From Bacteroidota bacterium (GTDB lineage: Bacteria > Bacteroidota > Bacteroidia > NS11-12g > UBA955): a DNA stretch of 64,000 nt. The stretch covers positions 1-64,000 of the forward strand of contig CAUJCT010000048.1 in NCBI GenBank assembly GCA_963169345.1, written 5' to 3'. The position numbers were made by a program, and so were the translations under genes. This document shows positions 21,067-30,546 of the stretch, in pieces (positions within the stretch are counted from its first letter, which is position 1; each line of letters opens with the position of its first letter). The notes beneath the pieces were generated by a model, which was not told the origin of the DNA, did no database searches, and saw nothing but the letters and a program-made list of their open reading frames with translations.

Positions 21067-21948
21067 ATGGCCAACTTAAAAGAAGTAAGAGTCAGGATCA
21101 GTTCAACCATCTCAACACAGCAGATTACAAAAGCTATGAAGCTTGTATCTGCTACAAAATTGAGAAAAGCCCAATCGGCTATATTTCAAATGCGCCCTTA
21201 TGCCGACAAGCTGAATGGTGTATTGAAAAATCTCGGTGATTCTGTTGATGATGAAAAACTATCCAAATACTTCAGAGAGCAAACACTCGATCGCGTATTA
21301 CTGATTGTTGTAAGCAGCGACAGAGGTTTGTGTGGTGGTTTCAACGCTAACGTTGTTAAACGTACCCGTACTCTTCTGAATAATGAATACGCCGAATTAG
21401 TCGCTAAGAAAAAAGTTGATTTACTTTTTATCGGTAAAAAGGGATTCGAGATGCTCAAAAAGTTCGAATTACCAACCAATACTGAGTTCATGGGTACGTT
21501 CGGTCAATTGAATGCTGATAGTGGATTTGCCATTGGTGATTATGCAATGGATAAATTCCTCAACGGCACTTACAACAGGGTTGAGGTTGTTTACAACAAA
21601 TTTAAAAATGCCGCTACACAGATTGTAAGTAATGAGATTTTATTGCCGGTTAGCATTAAGAAAAGTGCAGCAACCAAGAGTGTCAGCAACGATTATATTT
21701 TTGAGCCTAATAAGGTTGAAATATTAGAGGAGTTGATTCCAAGATCAATTAAGACTCAGCTTTACAGAAGTTTGTTGGATTCATTTGCCAGTGAACACGG
21801 AGCCAGAATGATATCCATGGATAAGGCAACCGACAATGCCGGTGAGATATTGAAACAGTTAAAATTGCAGTACAACAGAGGCCGTCAGGCTGCTATTACG
21901 AATGAAATTTCGGAGATAGTTGGTGGTGCAGCAGCTTTAAATGGCTAA
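21067..21948 (+). CDS. atpG: ATP synthase subunit gamma
   Basis: MANLKEVRVRISSTISTQQITKAMKLVSATKLRKAQ...RQAAITNEISEIVGGAAAL. Confidence 0.98.
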   Translation: MANLKEVRVRISSTISTQQITKAMKLVSATKLRKAQSAIFQMRPYADKLNGVLKNLGDSVDDEKLSKYFREQTLDRVLLIVVSSDRGLCGGFNANVVKRTRTLLNNEYAELVAKKKVDLLFIGKKGFEMLKKFELPTNTEFMGTFGQLNADSGFAIGDYAMDKFLNGTYNRVEVVYNKFKNAATQIVSNEILLPVSIKKSAATKSVSNDYIFEPNKVEILEELIPRSIKTQLYRSLLDSFASEHGARMISMDKATDNAGEILKQLKLQYNRGRQAAITNEISEIVGGAAALNG

Positions 21949-21977
21949 TTAAAAATAAGAAGAAGAATGAAAAGAAG

Positions 21978-22003
21978 CCCCCGGAGAGATTCGGGGTTTT
22001 TTT
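21978..22003 (+). terminator. Rho-independent terminator after atpG
   Basis: CCCCG-gagagatt-CGGGG followed by TTTTTTT. Confidence 0.8.
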
Positions 22004-22010
22004 ATGTATA

Positions 22011-22395
22011 ATTTTTTTAATCCTCTTTACCCTGCTAGGGTGTCGGAAATTAAAATAATTTCCGATCATCCATTTCCATTCAAAAAGTTTTCTTTATCAC
22101 TTATTAAAAATTGTGACGGATTAGATAAAGTGCACTAGGAAAATTGATTTAAATAATGGATATGAAATAAGGAGTAATTTTTTTAATTGTATTCACCCTG
22201 CTAGGGTATCTGGAATTAAAATAATTTCCGACCATCCAATTCTATTCAAAAAGTTTTCTTTATCCCTCATTAAAAATTGTGATGGATTAGATAAAGTGCA
22301 CTAGGAAAATTGATTTAAATAATGGATATGAAATAAGGAGTAATTTTTTTAATTGTATTCACCCTGCTAGGGTATCGGAAATTAAAAAAAATAAA
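22011..22395. repeat. tandem array 1: two full 166-bp units plus a partial third, each with an ACCCTGCTAGGGT palindrome
   Basis: cores at 22029-22041, 22195-22207, 22361-22373 (exact 166-bp period); shared spacer ...TTCAAAAAGTTTTCTTTATC.C.(T/C)ATTAAAAATTGTGA.GGATTAGATAAAGTGCACTAGGAAAATTGATTTAAATAATGGATATGAAATAAGGAGTAATTTTTTTAATTGTATTC. Confidence 0.95.
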
Positions 22396-22421
22396 AAAGC
22401 CTCCCCGAGCTTTAACAAAAA

Positions 22422-22472
22422 AAAAGCCTGAATCAAAAGAAATATTGTCTACTTCGTTGATTCAGACTTTTT
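22422..22472 (-). terminator. long hairpin with A/T-runs on both sides, probable (bidirectional) terminator for the Y1 transposase gene
   Basis: AAAAGCCTGAATCAA ... TTGATTCAGACTTTTT. Confidence 0.65.
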
Positions 22473-22544
22473 AATTATAAATAAATTGATTATAACCTCG
22501 AAGGTTACATTAAAATTTAATCTGATGAAGACCTAAGCTAATTT

Positions 22545-23177
22545 TCAATAATCCCAATCTTCACCAGCTGGTCGATTTAAGTGAAATTCCATCATATTTT
22601 CCAGACCATTAAATGCCTGCAAAATCTCAGATTGAACAATGAAACCATCTCTTCCGAATTTAAAATCCAAAAAAGATGACCAATGCCAATCTTCATATCT
22701 GGCAACAAAATTATGATGCACAGGGTTATAATGAATGTATCTCACAGAATTCAATAAATAACCCAGACTATCAATTTCAAATACTTTATAACTCTTTTGA
22801 AATAAATTGCCTTTACGCTTAGTCATAAGGTTAAATGATTGAGCATAACTGTTAAATAAATTTGAAAACTGCTGATTCACATGATAAAATGGATCTATCG
22901 CTTTTAGTTTTAATAAAGATTTTTGATGCTTTGTCATAGCCAACAGTTTTTGAACTTCAAAATCTTCCATCAGTTTGAGTCTTATGTCTTGTTCTTCATG
23001 GATTTTCACAAGCAGATGTATGTGGTTAGGCATTAAACAATAAGCGTGAATTCTGGCTACTGGTGCGAGCTTTACAACCGCTTTCTGAAGAAATAAATTA
23101 TAATGGGCGGGGTCTTCAAATAAATTATCCCAACCATTAGCACGACTCACCACATGATAAAATTTTCCATGATTCAT
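22545..23177 (-). CDS. Y1/HUH transposase, REP-associated tyrosine transposase (RAYT)-like
   Basis: YHVVSRANGWDNLFED; HUH motif MPNHIHLLVKI; candidate catalytic Tyr in NLFNSYAQSFN; SVRYIHYNPVHHNFV and DWHWSSF typical of RAYT/Y1_Tnp. Confidence 0.92.
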   Translation of the reverse strand: MNHGKFYHVVSRANGWDNLFEDPAHYNLFLQKAVVKLAPVARIHAYCLMPNHIHLLVKIHEEQDIRLKLMEDFEVQKLLAMTKHQKSLLKLKAIDPFYHVNQQFSNLFNSYAQSFNLMTKRKGNLFQKSYKVFEIDSLGYLLNSVRYIHYNPVHHNFVARYEDWHWSSFLDFKFGRDGFIVQSEILQAFNGLENMMEFHLNRPAGEDWDY

Positions 23178-23280
23178 TCGCTAAAACTAATAATGCGAAA
23201 TGATATAAAATAGTTCACTTTATCGAATCTAACCTTATTTTTTGCAAACACCTTCCTTTTTTTTCCTAATTGAAAATGTT

Positions 23281-23336
23281 CGGAAATAATTTATTTAATT
23301 TGAAACACCCTAGCAGGGTATAAATCGTTAAAAAAA
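23281..23336 (-). repeat. single palindromic element, inverted relative to array 1
   Basis: core ACCCTAGCAGGGT 23307-23319; reverse complement TTTTTTTAACGATTTATACCCTGCTAGGGTGTTTCAAATTAAATAAATTATTTCCGA parallels array-1 units. Confidence 0.85.
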
Positions 23337-24421
23337 TGAAAAATCTCCTTACAATATTCCTTTCATGTCTGGTTTCTCAGGCTTTTTCACAGATTATTTT
23401 AGAATCTGCACATGTCATCCCAACCGGAAGACAATACATCATGGCAACTGATAATAAATCGCAAAAATTAGCACCTGCCGGACCTAATCAAAACTGGAAT
23501 TATGCCTCTCTAAACAGCTCAAAGAAAGACACCACAAGAACAGGCATGCCTTTTTGGTACAAAGGTTTTTCTAATTTCCCTCAAAGCAACTACGCCACAA
23601 TCAACAGCACGGATAATAATACGGTGAATTTCTATGAACTTAATGACAATGCTTTTTACAATCATGGTGTATATGCATCAACTGATACTTCACTGAACAT
23701 CGTTAAAATGAAAACCCAAATTTTCCAGTTCCCTGGCCATTTTCAAGATGCTTTTAACGAATCTGATACAATTTTTGGATTATCTCTGGAACTTGGCTTC
23801 GACCCAGATACCGCCGGGCCAATGCCGTTTCTGGATTCTCTGCGTATCTCCACCAGATTTGACAGATTAGTTGAACTAAACGGTTGGGGTAAATTAACTA
23901 CTCCTATTGGAACTTTTGATGCTCTGCGACAAAATACCCGAAATATCATTTCTCAGTTTGTTATGATATACTCTAACGGCAATTGGATTTCAGCACCAAA
24001 ATCTGTTATCGATTACTTCGGTTTATTTATCCCTCAGCCTGATACTGTTCACAATGTTATTTTCATGACCAATAGCGGCGCTTATGGAGCACCCCTGCTG
24101 ACTTACAGCAATAGAAATAAAGATACATCTGCTACGATGAAATGGTTGTTTCAAACTCCTACTAAAAGCTCAGTTGCCAGCTCTAATACTTTCGAATTGA
24201 ATATTTATCCTAATCCATGCAGTGAACATCTTAAACTTGAAATTCCTGGCCTGACTGCACATTATAAAATTGTCAATGTACTGGGACAGGTATTTATAGA
24301 AGGGGATTTCCAGGACAATACAACAGTCGATATTCAGGATTTATCTGAAGGTATTTATTATGTTCAGATTGAATCAGAAAGTGGTACTTTGCTGACCAGG
24401 AAAATAATAGTTACAAATTAA
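23336..24421 (+). CDS. T9SS-sorted secreted protein of unknown function
   Basis: signal peptide MKNLLTIFLSCLVSQAFSQ; C-terminal ELNIYPNPCSEHLKLEI...LSEGIYYVQIESESGTLLTRKIIVTN. Confidence 0.85.
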   Translation: MKNLLTIFLSCLVSQAFSQIILESAHVIPTGRQYIMATDNKSQKLAPAGPNQNWNYASLNSSKKDTTRTGMPFWYKGFSNFPQSNYATINSTDNNTVNFYELNDNAFYNHGVYASTDTSLNIVKMKTQIFQFPGHFQDAFNESDTIFGLSLELGFDPDTAGPMPFLDSLRISTRFDRLVELNGWGKLTTPIGTFDALRQNTRNIISQFVMIYSNGNWISAPKSVIDYFGLFIPQPDTVHNVIFMTNSGAYGAPLLTYSNRNKDTSATMKWLFQTPTKSSVASSNTFELNIYPNPCSEHLKLEIPGLTAHYKIVNVLGQVFIEGDFQDNTTVDIQDLSEGIYYVQIESESGTLLTRKIIVTN

Positions 24422-24423
24422 TC

Positions 24424-25227
24424 TCAGATTTTACTTGCAAACAGAGCGTCAAATCTGTTAGCAGATGACATCTTCAGATAACTTTTGTTGGGATAATAGG
24501 CGAAGAGACAAGTACCATTGGCTATTACCGAACTAAGTTCGTCTATCACATCCATTGAAACAGCTGGACAACCCAAACTTCTACCAAGTCGCTTGTTTTG
24601 CTTTATGAAATCGTAGCTAACATAATCAGCGCCATGAATAACAATTCCTCTGTCCATTGCATTGCTGTTAAATTTACGTTCAAGTCCCTGCATTTTAATA
24701 CTTCTTTCGTGCTTGCCATTGTAAATTTCTCCGGTTACAAAGAAACCCAGACTAGTCTGAAATGAGTTTGTAACATTTGAGAATTTTCTGGCATATTCTT
24801 CACCAGAATTTCTACCATGAGCAACTAACTCATGAAACAAGACTTTCATTTTACCCAAATCAACTACCCATAATCTTTTGACATTTGAGGATAATGAATA
24901 ATCGATAAAAGTTAGAATGTCTTTCTTGGCCAACAAGCCTTGAGCGGCATAATGAGCATAGCCTTTTAAAGCCATTTCAAACATTCGCTTAGTCGGGCGG
25001 TTCGATGAGTTAAATAACTGATTATAAACCGTATCACAATAGGTTCTAAATCTTAAGGAAGAAGTGTAGAAATACTCATACACTTGATTGTCACACACAT
25101 TGTCACTGGCGTTAGTTGCCACATTTTCAGTTGCATTTGCTTTACCACCTTCTCCACTGTCCGGAAAAGTGAACGCTACTAAGCAAAAAATACCAAAAAT
25201 AGCTGATAATGAGTTTTTTACGCGCAT
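24424..25227 (-). CDS. murein L,D-transpeptidase catalytic domain family protein (YkuD_2-like)
   Basis: LWVVDLGKMKVLFHELVAHGRNSGEEYARKFSNVTNSFQTSLGFFVTGEIYNGKHERSIKMQGLERKFNSNAMDRGIVIHGADYVS...GRSLGCPAVSMD. Confidence 0.88.
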   Translation of the reverse strand: MRVKNSLSAIFGIFCLVAFTFPDSGEGGKANATENVATNASDNVCDNQVYEYFYTSSLRFRTYCDTVYNQLFNSSNRPTKRMFEMALKGYAHYAAQGLLAKKDILTFIDYSLSSNVKRLWVVDLGKMKVLFHELVAHGRNSGEEYARKFSNVTNSFQTSLGFFVTGEIYNGKHERSIKMQGLERKFNSNAMDRGIVIHGADYVSYDFIKQNKRLGRSLGCPAVSMDVIDELSSVIANGTCLFAYYPNKSYLKMSSANRFDALFASKI

Positions 25228-25446
25228 TGTAAGAGGGCAAATATAGACCTTTCAAACGAGTTTATCAACACTTTATTGTTAAAAACAGTATTTTTATAAC
25301 ACATATCCATATTTGTTAAATCTATTAGTGTTTTTCTATTGCACTTACAATTAAAATTTCAGTTAGGTATTCAAATGGTTATTTCGTCCCAAAATCTTTA
25401 GTTTTTATAGGCAATTCTAAATCTGTATTTTTGCAGTAATTTCACC

Positions 25447-27423
25447 ATGTCTTCAAGTAACACACCTAATGTCACATTGATTTCTGCCATCGAAGAAGAA
25501 ATCATCAAATTGGAGAGAAAACTCAATCCTGAGAATAAAGATTTAATTAAAAACTGGGATAGTCTCGTCGAAAAATATAAAAACGAGGATTACATTTTTA
25601 AAGTCAGAGACAAGGAAGTCAGAATAAAAACACATACTGAAAGCCTCAGTCATACTCCGGTTGCAAAAGTTGCGATGCCTAAATTCAAAGCTTGGGGCGA
25701 CCGTTTAAAATGGCAGTTACAGGAAAATGTTCCAGGAGAGTTTCCTTATACATCCGGTATATATCCATTTAAACGCGAAGGTGAAGACCCAACACGTATG
25801 TTTGCTGGTGAAGGTGGACCGGAACGCACAAACCGAAGATTTCACTATGTGAGTTTAGGCATGCCTGCTAAACGTTTGTCAACTGCATTTGATAGCGTAA
25901 CCCTTTATGGCAATGACCCACACCTGCGTCCTGATATTTATGGAAAAATTGGCAACTCAGGTGTTAGTATTTGTTGCCTTGATGATGCCAAAAAACTATA
26001 CAGTGGCTTTAATCTGGCCGACCCAAAAACATCTGTGTCAATGACCATTAATGGTCCGGCTCCAATGTTACTTGGCTTTTTCATGAACGCAGCCATCGAT
26101 CAGCAATGTGAGTTGTACATCAAAAAGAATGGACTTGAAAAAGAAGTTAAAGCTAAAATCGAAGCCATTTACAAAGAAAAGAAACAGGCTATTCCAGTAT
26201 ACCAGGGCGAATTACCTGAAGGCAATGATGGCTTGGGCTTAATGTTACTGGGCGTTACAGGCGACCAGGTTCTACCGGCAGATATTTACAATGAAATTAA
26301 AGCGTATACATTGTCTCAAGTAAGAGGTACTGTTCAGGCAGATATTTTAAAAGAAGATCAGGCACAAAATACATGTATATTCAGTACTGAATTTGCCCTG
26401 CGATTAATGGGTGATGTACAAGAGTATTTCATCAAAAATAAAGTTAGAAATTTCTACTCTGTTTCAATTAGTGGATATCACATTGCAGAAGCTGGTGCAA
26501 ATCCTATTACACAGTTGGCCTTCACACTGGCAAATGGTTTTACCTTCGTTGAATATTATTTAAGCAGAGGCATGGACATCAACGAATTTGGTCCAAATCT
26601 CTCCTTCTTCTTCAGCAATGGTATCGATCCTGAATATGCAGTTATTGGTCGCGTTTCAAGACGTATCTGGGCCAAAGCGATGAAACTAAAATACGGTGCT
26701 AACGAGCGTTCTCAAATGCTTAAATACCACATCCAAACTAGTGGAAGAAGCTTACATGCACAGGAAATTGATTTTAACGATATTCGTACAACCTTGCAGG
26801 CGCTTTATGCTATTTATGACAATTGCAATAGTTTGCATACCAATGCCTACGATGAAGCTATAACAACTCCTACCGAAGAATCGGTTAGAAGAGCGATGGC
26901 TATACAGCTCATCATCAACCGTGAACTTGGTTTGGCAAAAAATGAAAATCCTATGCAAGGTTCTTTCATAATTGAAGAATTAACCGACCTGGTTGAAGAA
27001 GCTGTTATGGCAGAATTTGACAGAATCACAGAAAGAGGAGGCGTTTTAGGTGCTATGGAAACCATGTATCAGCGTAGTAAAATTCAGGAAGAAAGCTTGT
27101 ATTACGAAACACTTAAACACACAGGTGAATATCCGATAATTGGCGTCAATACTTTCTTAAGCAGCAAAGGTTCTCCAACTATCCTTCCTAAAGAAGTCAT
27201 ACGTGCTACAGAAGAAGAAAAGCAGTATCAAATCAATATGTTGAAACTGCTTCACGACAGGAATGAAGAAAGATGTCAAAAAGAATTGAGACAAGTCCAG
27301 GAGACCGCTATAAAAAACAAAAACGTTTTTGAAGCACTTATGGAAGCTTGCAAAGTGTGCTCACTTGGTCAGATTACTTCAGCATTATTTGAAGTAGGTG
27401 GCCAGTACAGACGTAATATGTAA
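25447..27423 (+). CDS. acyl-CoA mutase (IcmF/methylmalonyl-CoA mutase family) substrate-binding domain, stand-alone, without B12-binding or G-protein domains
   Basis: [132 protein letters not shown]-term GQYRRNM. Confidence 0.9.
   Translation: MSSSNTPNVTLISAIEEEIIKLERKLNPENKDLIKNWDSLVEKYKNEDYIFKVRDKEVRIKTHTESLSHTPVAKVAMPKFKAWGDRLKWQLQENVPGEFPYTSGIYPFKREGEDPTRMFAGEGGPERTNRRFHYVSLGMPAKRLSTAFDSVTLYGNDPHLRPDIYGKIGNSGVSICCLDDAKKLYSGFNLADPKTSVSMTINGPAPMLLGFFMNAAIDQQCELYIKKNGLEKEVKAKIEAIYKEKKQAIPVYQGELPEGNDGLGLMLLGVTGDQVLPADIYNEIKAYTLSQVRGTVQADILKEDQAQNTCIFSTEFALRLMGDVQEYFIKNKVRNFYSVSISGYHIAEAGANPITQLAFTLANGFTFVEYYLSRGMDINEFGPNLSFFFSNGIDPEYAVIGRVSRRIWAKAMKLKYGANERSQMLKYHIQTSGRSLHAQEIDFNDIRTTLQALYAIYDNCNSLHTNAYDEAITTPTEESVRRAMAIQLIINRELGLAKNENPMQGSFIIEELTDLVEEAVMAEFDRITERGGVLGAMETMYQRSKIQEESLYYETLKHTGEYPIIGVNTFLSSKGSPTILPKEVIRATEEEKQYQINMLKLLHDRNEERCQKELRQVQETAIKNKNVFEALMEACKVCSLGQITSALFEVGGQYRRNM
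27382..27423 (+). repeat. 42-bp exact direct repeat, copy 1 (3' end of the mutase CDS including stop)
   Basis: GCATTATTTGAAGTAGGTGGCCAGTACAGACGTAATATGTAA, identical to 30500-30541. Confidence 0.98.
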
Positions 27424-27428
27424 TTCCA

Positions 27429-27458
27429 TTGAATTTTATTATTTTTAGGTTAAATTTG
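27429..27458 (+). promoter_or_regulatory. Bacteroidota-type promoter TTG-N19-TAAATTTG
   Basis: TTG 27429-27431, 19-nt spacer, TAAATTTG 27451-27458, ATG at 27478. Confidence 0.65.
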
Positions 27459-27477
27459 TTTAGATTTAGCTTAAACT

Positions 27478-30438
27478 ATGAAAAAATTTCTCCTATTCCT
27501 TTGTTTACTCCTGATTTTTAAGGTTTACAGTCAGAACTCCGTTTTCATCACCAATAAGGGAGATGTTTATTCTAGTAAATTGTATGGCCAATACCTGTAT
27601 TTTATGGTTGGAGGCAACAATGCATACTATAGTCAATTGTACCGAATGAAACTACCAGATGGCGCCCCTGAAGCCATCGATACCAATATTTTATTCGGTC
27701 AATCGGTTATCATGGGCGATAGCGGTGTATTTTACATTTCGTTTGCATATGATGCCAATGGAAATGATGGCAAACATACGCTGAATTTCATGCCTTCTAA
27801 CAACACTCAAAAAAGAGAGCTCAAAGTGATAAATGATTTTGTTGAGCATCCATACCGAACTTTACCTTTATTGCCTAAATTGCTCAATGGTAAATATTAC
27901 ATTTCAAGCTGGTTTAATAATAAAAATTGCATCTGGGAAAGCGACGGCTCATTAGACGGAACAAGGATAACCTATACAAGTACTTCAGAAATCAAAGACT
28001 ATTCTATATATCAAAACAAACCAATAGTCATCGCCGGCAACAACCAAAAATATTTTGTTGTAAATGATCAAAATCAGAAACTAAGTCCTGAATATAGCTG
28101 GAAAAATAATTCTCCATTTTATTTCTATTATACCAGTAATTCCGTTTGTATTTATACAATCAACAAAAAGTTATATTTATGCGGCGAAGTTGGTAAAGTT
28201 GATTCCCTGTCGTTAAACTTTAATGGATTCAGAACTTTCACAATAGTTAAACAAAGCGACAGCATTTTGCAGGGGTATAATTACGTTGGCAATACCTTAT
28301 ATACCTATTCGATGCGTATAAAGGCTCCATTTACTTACGACAGTTTACCTCCATCAGCAGCTATATTGTCGATGCAAATCCCACGATTTGATTTAACGAA
28401 TAACAGCTTTTTAAGTTTCTGGAATTTCTCTACTGGTTGTGAAATGATTTATTCGTCTTTCGATGACAGCATTCGTCTGATTAAAGATCTTAATCCCGGT
28501 CATAGTTCAGGAATCTCCAATATTACACGTAGTGGCGATTTGTTTCAACAGGATGGCATCGCTTATTTCAGCGCCAGTAATGGTTCGGATGGCAAAAACT
28601 ATCTGTACACTAGTGACGGGCATTATATGAAAAGTCATTTCCCATGGGGAAACATTTACAGCCATACTCAGGGATTGTGTATTAAAGACAGCCAGTTTTT
28701 CTGGTGTTCATTTTACAAAGACACCTTATTGATTGGACATCAGAACCTATATGGCAGGGATACTCAATTAGCCCCTCATCCGAAGATTAGAGAAAGAAAC
28801 AATGGAGAATGGTTAAGGACGCTTTCTCCTGTAAGTGTCCAATATCAGTATCCCAATAATATATACAACAATAATCTGACCAGTCAAATGGTTGCAGCAG
28901 ACCCTTCAGGGAATGTCTTTGTCTGCGGTTTGGCGACAAATTATGACCGTGACTATTTAATTCGTTTTTCGGATACGGATGCCATTCAACCGTTTAATGG
29001 TGATTATTTTATCGCAAAATATGATTCATCCGGAAATCTGTTATGGTTTAAATCAGTAGGTAAATACGATAATTGGTCATCCAGAGATGCAGCTTTTAAT
29101 CTTGACCGAAATGGTGATGTGATTATATTCAGCAATTACTTTCAGCATTCTGATTTCGATAGTCTTCAGCTCAATACTTCTCGCTCAGCCATGTTTGTCT
29201 GTAAGCTGAATGGTTTGGATGGCAAAGTAAAATGGGTGAAACAGTTTAATCCTACGATGTACAGTAACGACAATACAACAAATAAAATTGTCAGCGACCA
29301 CTCCAACAATATATACCTGAGTTTTTCATTCCGAAATTTTGTAGCAAATATTAACCAACTGCAAATAATATCAGACCGAAGTCCAAGCAATGGTTTGGTT
29401 AAACTTGATCCAGACGGTAATGTAATATGGGCAAAAGCCAATTCAACACCATGGACTGATAAATATGGTATCAGCCGGGATATGGCCTACGATTCAGTAA
29501 GTAACAGCATCTATAATTTGATTGGTCAGGGATTTTACAATTGGTCGGCCTCTTGCAGATACGCTCCTTTCAGAAGTATACTATACAACATAAGTACCGA
29601 CGGCGATATCCAGTCTTTGCAAGCTCTTGAAGGCAACGACTTAAATGCATCAACTATAGCAGAAATTACCAAAAGTAAATCTGTATTCGTCAGCGGATAC
29701 TATCGCAGCAATTTTGGAACTCCTCCATATGCAGTTGCCAGCCCTTATGACAGCAAAACAGGTTGCTACAAATGGGAACAGTATTATGCTAATATTGAAG
29801 CTAAAAATGGCCATCTATTGTCTTTACATAGTACACAAAACGATGCATTTTATCCTTTTGACGCTTGCTCTGATGCTCAATATATTTATGTCCTTGGGGC
29901 GCAAAAATATTCGACAAACACTACATCCGGCAATTACATTTTATGTATCCGGAGATACACGCACCTTGGGCGATATAAAGGCAGCCGCCTTTTTGTAAAT
30001 TGCTATACCTATGACCCATTTGATTTTAATTTTTATTACAACATTTCAAGTAGCGGTTCTTACCTTCTGCTCTCCATGAATAGTATTTCCAGGATTTCCC
30101 CCTTCAACAATTTCGTTGAAAATTATGAAGGACTTTCCGTATACCGTCTCCTCAAGGAAAAAGATTGGAGAGATGAGCAGAATTTTAACGAGAAAATCCC
30201 GGAATCAGGCATTCTCATAGCCCCTAACCCTGCGTCTGAGTATTTAAATCTTCAATTTTATAATCCTGGAGATTACAAACAACTCGAAATTTATGACGCG
30301 CTTGGTCGTTTAGTCTTATCCTCAGATTTAAGCGGCGAAATGTATGAACAGATTTCGATTTCAGAATTAAGTTCAGGCGTATACACCATACTTTTCAAGG
30401 GCACAATGAATCATACAGAAAAACTCATTGTAAGGTAG
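27478..30438 (+). CDS. large T9SS-sorted secreted protein of unknown function (986 aa)
   Basis: signal peptide MKKFLLFLCLLLIFKVYSQ; C-terminal SGILIAPNPASEYLNLQFYNPGDYKQLEIYDALGRLV...SSGVYTILFKGTMNHTEKLIVR. Confidence 0.85.
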   Translation: MKKFLLFLCLLLIFKVYSQNSVFITNKGDVYSSKLYGQYLYFMVGGNNAYYSQLYRMKLPDGAPEAIDTNILFGQSVIMGDSGVFYISFAYDANGNDGKHTLNFMPSNNTQKRELKVINDFVEHPYRTLPLLPKLLNGKYYISSWFNNKNCIWESDGSLDGTRITYTSTSEIKDYSIYQNKPIVIAGNNQKYFVVNDQNQKLSPEYSWKNNSPFYFYYTSNSVCIYTINKKLYLCGEVGKVDSLSLNFNGFRTFTIVKQSDSILQGYNYVGNTLYTYSMRIKAPFTYDSLPPSAAILSMQIPRFDLTNNSFLSFWNFSTGCEMIYSSFDDSIRLIKDLNPGHSSGISNITRSGDLFQQDGIAYFSASNGSDGKNYLYTSDGHYMKSHFPWGNIYSHTQGLCIKDSQFFWCSFYKDTLLIGHQNLYGRDTQLAPHPKIRERNNGEWLRTLSPVSVQYQYPNNIYNNNLTSQMVAADPSGNVFVCGLATNYDRDYLIRFSDTDAIQPFNGDYFIAKYDSSGNLLWFKSVGKYDNWSSRDAAFNLDRNGDVIIFSNYFQHSDFDSLQLNTSRSAMFVCKLNGLDGKVKWVKQFNPTMYSNDNTTNKIVSDHSNNIYLSFSFRNFVANINQLQIISDRSPSNGLVKLDPDGNVIWAKANSTPWTDKYGISRDMAYDSVSNSIYNLIGQGFYNWSASCRYAPFRSILYNISTDGDIQSLQALEGNDLNASTIAEITKSKSVFVSGYYRSNFGTPPYAVASPYDSKTGCYKWEQYYANIEAKNGHLLSLHSTQNDAFYPFDACSDAQYIYVLGAQKYSTNTTSGNYILCIRRYTHLGRYKGSRLFVNCYTYDPFDFNFYYNISSSGSYLLLSMNSISRISPFNNFVENYEGLSVYRLLKEKDWRDEQNFNEKIPESGILIAPNPASEYLNLQFYNPGDYKQLEIYDALGRLVLSSDLSGEMYEQISISELSSGVYTILFKGTMNHTEKLIVR

Positions 30439-30499
30439 TAAAAAGCTTCTTCAATTATTTGGACTTTTTAATATTTACATTAATAGTCCTATCACCAGC

Positions 30500-30541
30500 G
30501 CATTATTTGAAGTAGGTGGCCAGTACAGACGTAATATGTAA
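30500..30541 (+). repeat. 42-bp exact direct repeat, copy 2 (orphan intergenic copy of the mutase 3' end)
   Basis: GCATTATTTGAAGTAGGTGGCCAGTACAGACGTAATATGTAA. Confidence 0.98.
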
Positions 30542-30546
30542 GCTTT

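Noticed and set aside
22011-22395. CRISPR array interpretation of the periodic repeats
   Set aside because: Period is 165-166 bp, the spacers are themselves repeated rather than unique, and there are no cas genes nearby.
22545-23177. Canonical IS200/IS605 insertion sequence
   Set aside because: No tnpB or typical IS ends seen; YIHxNP/WSS motifs and flanking dispersed palindromes favour a domesticated RAYT over a mobile IS.
27478-30438. Prophage or integrative element at the mutase 3' end
   Set aside because: The segment between the 42-bp repeats has one secreted-protein gene and no integrase, so only a passive cassette footprint can be claimed.
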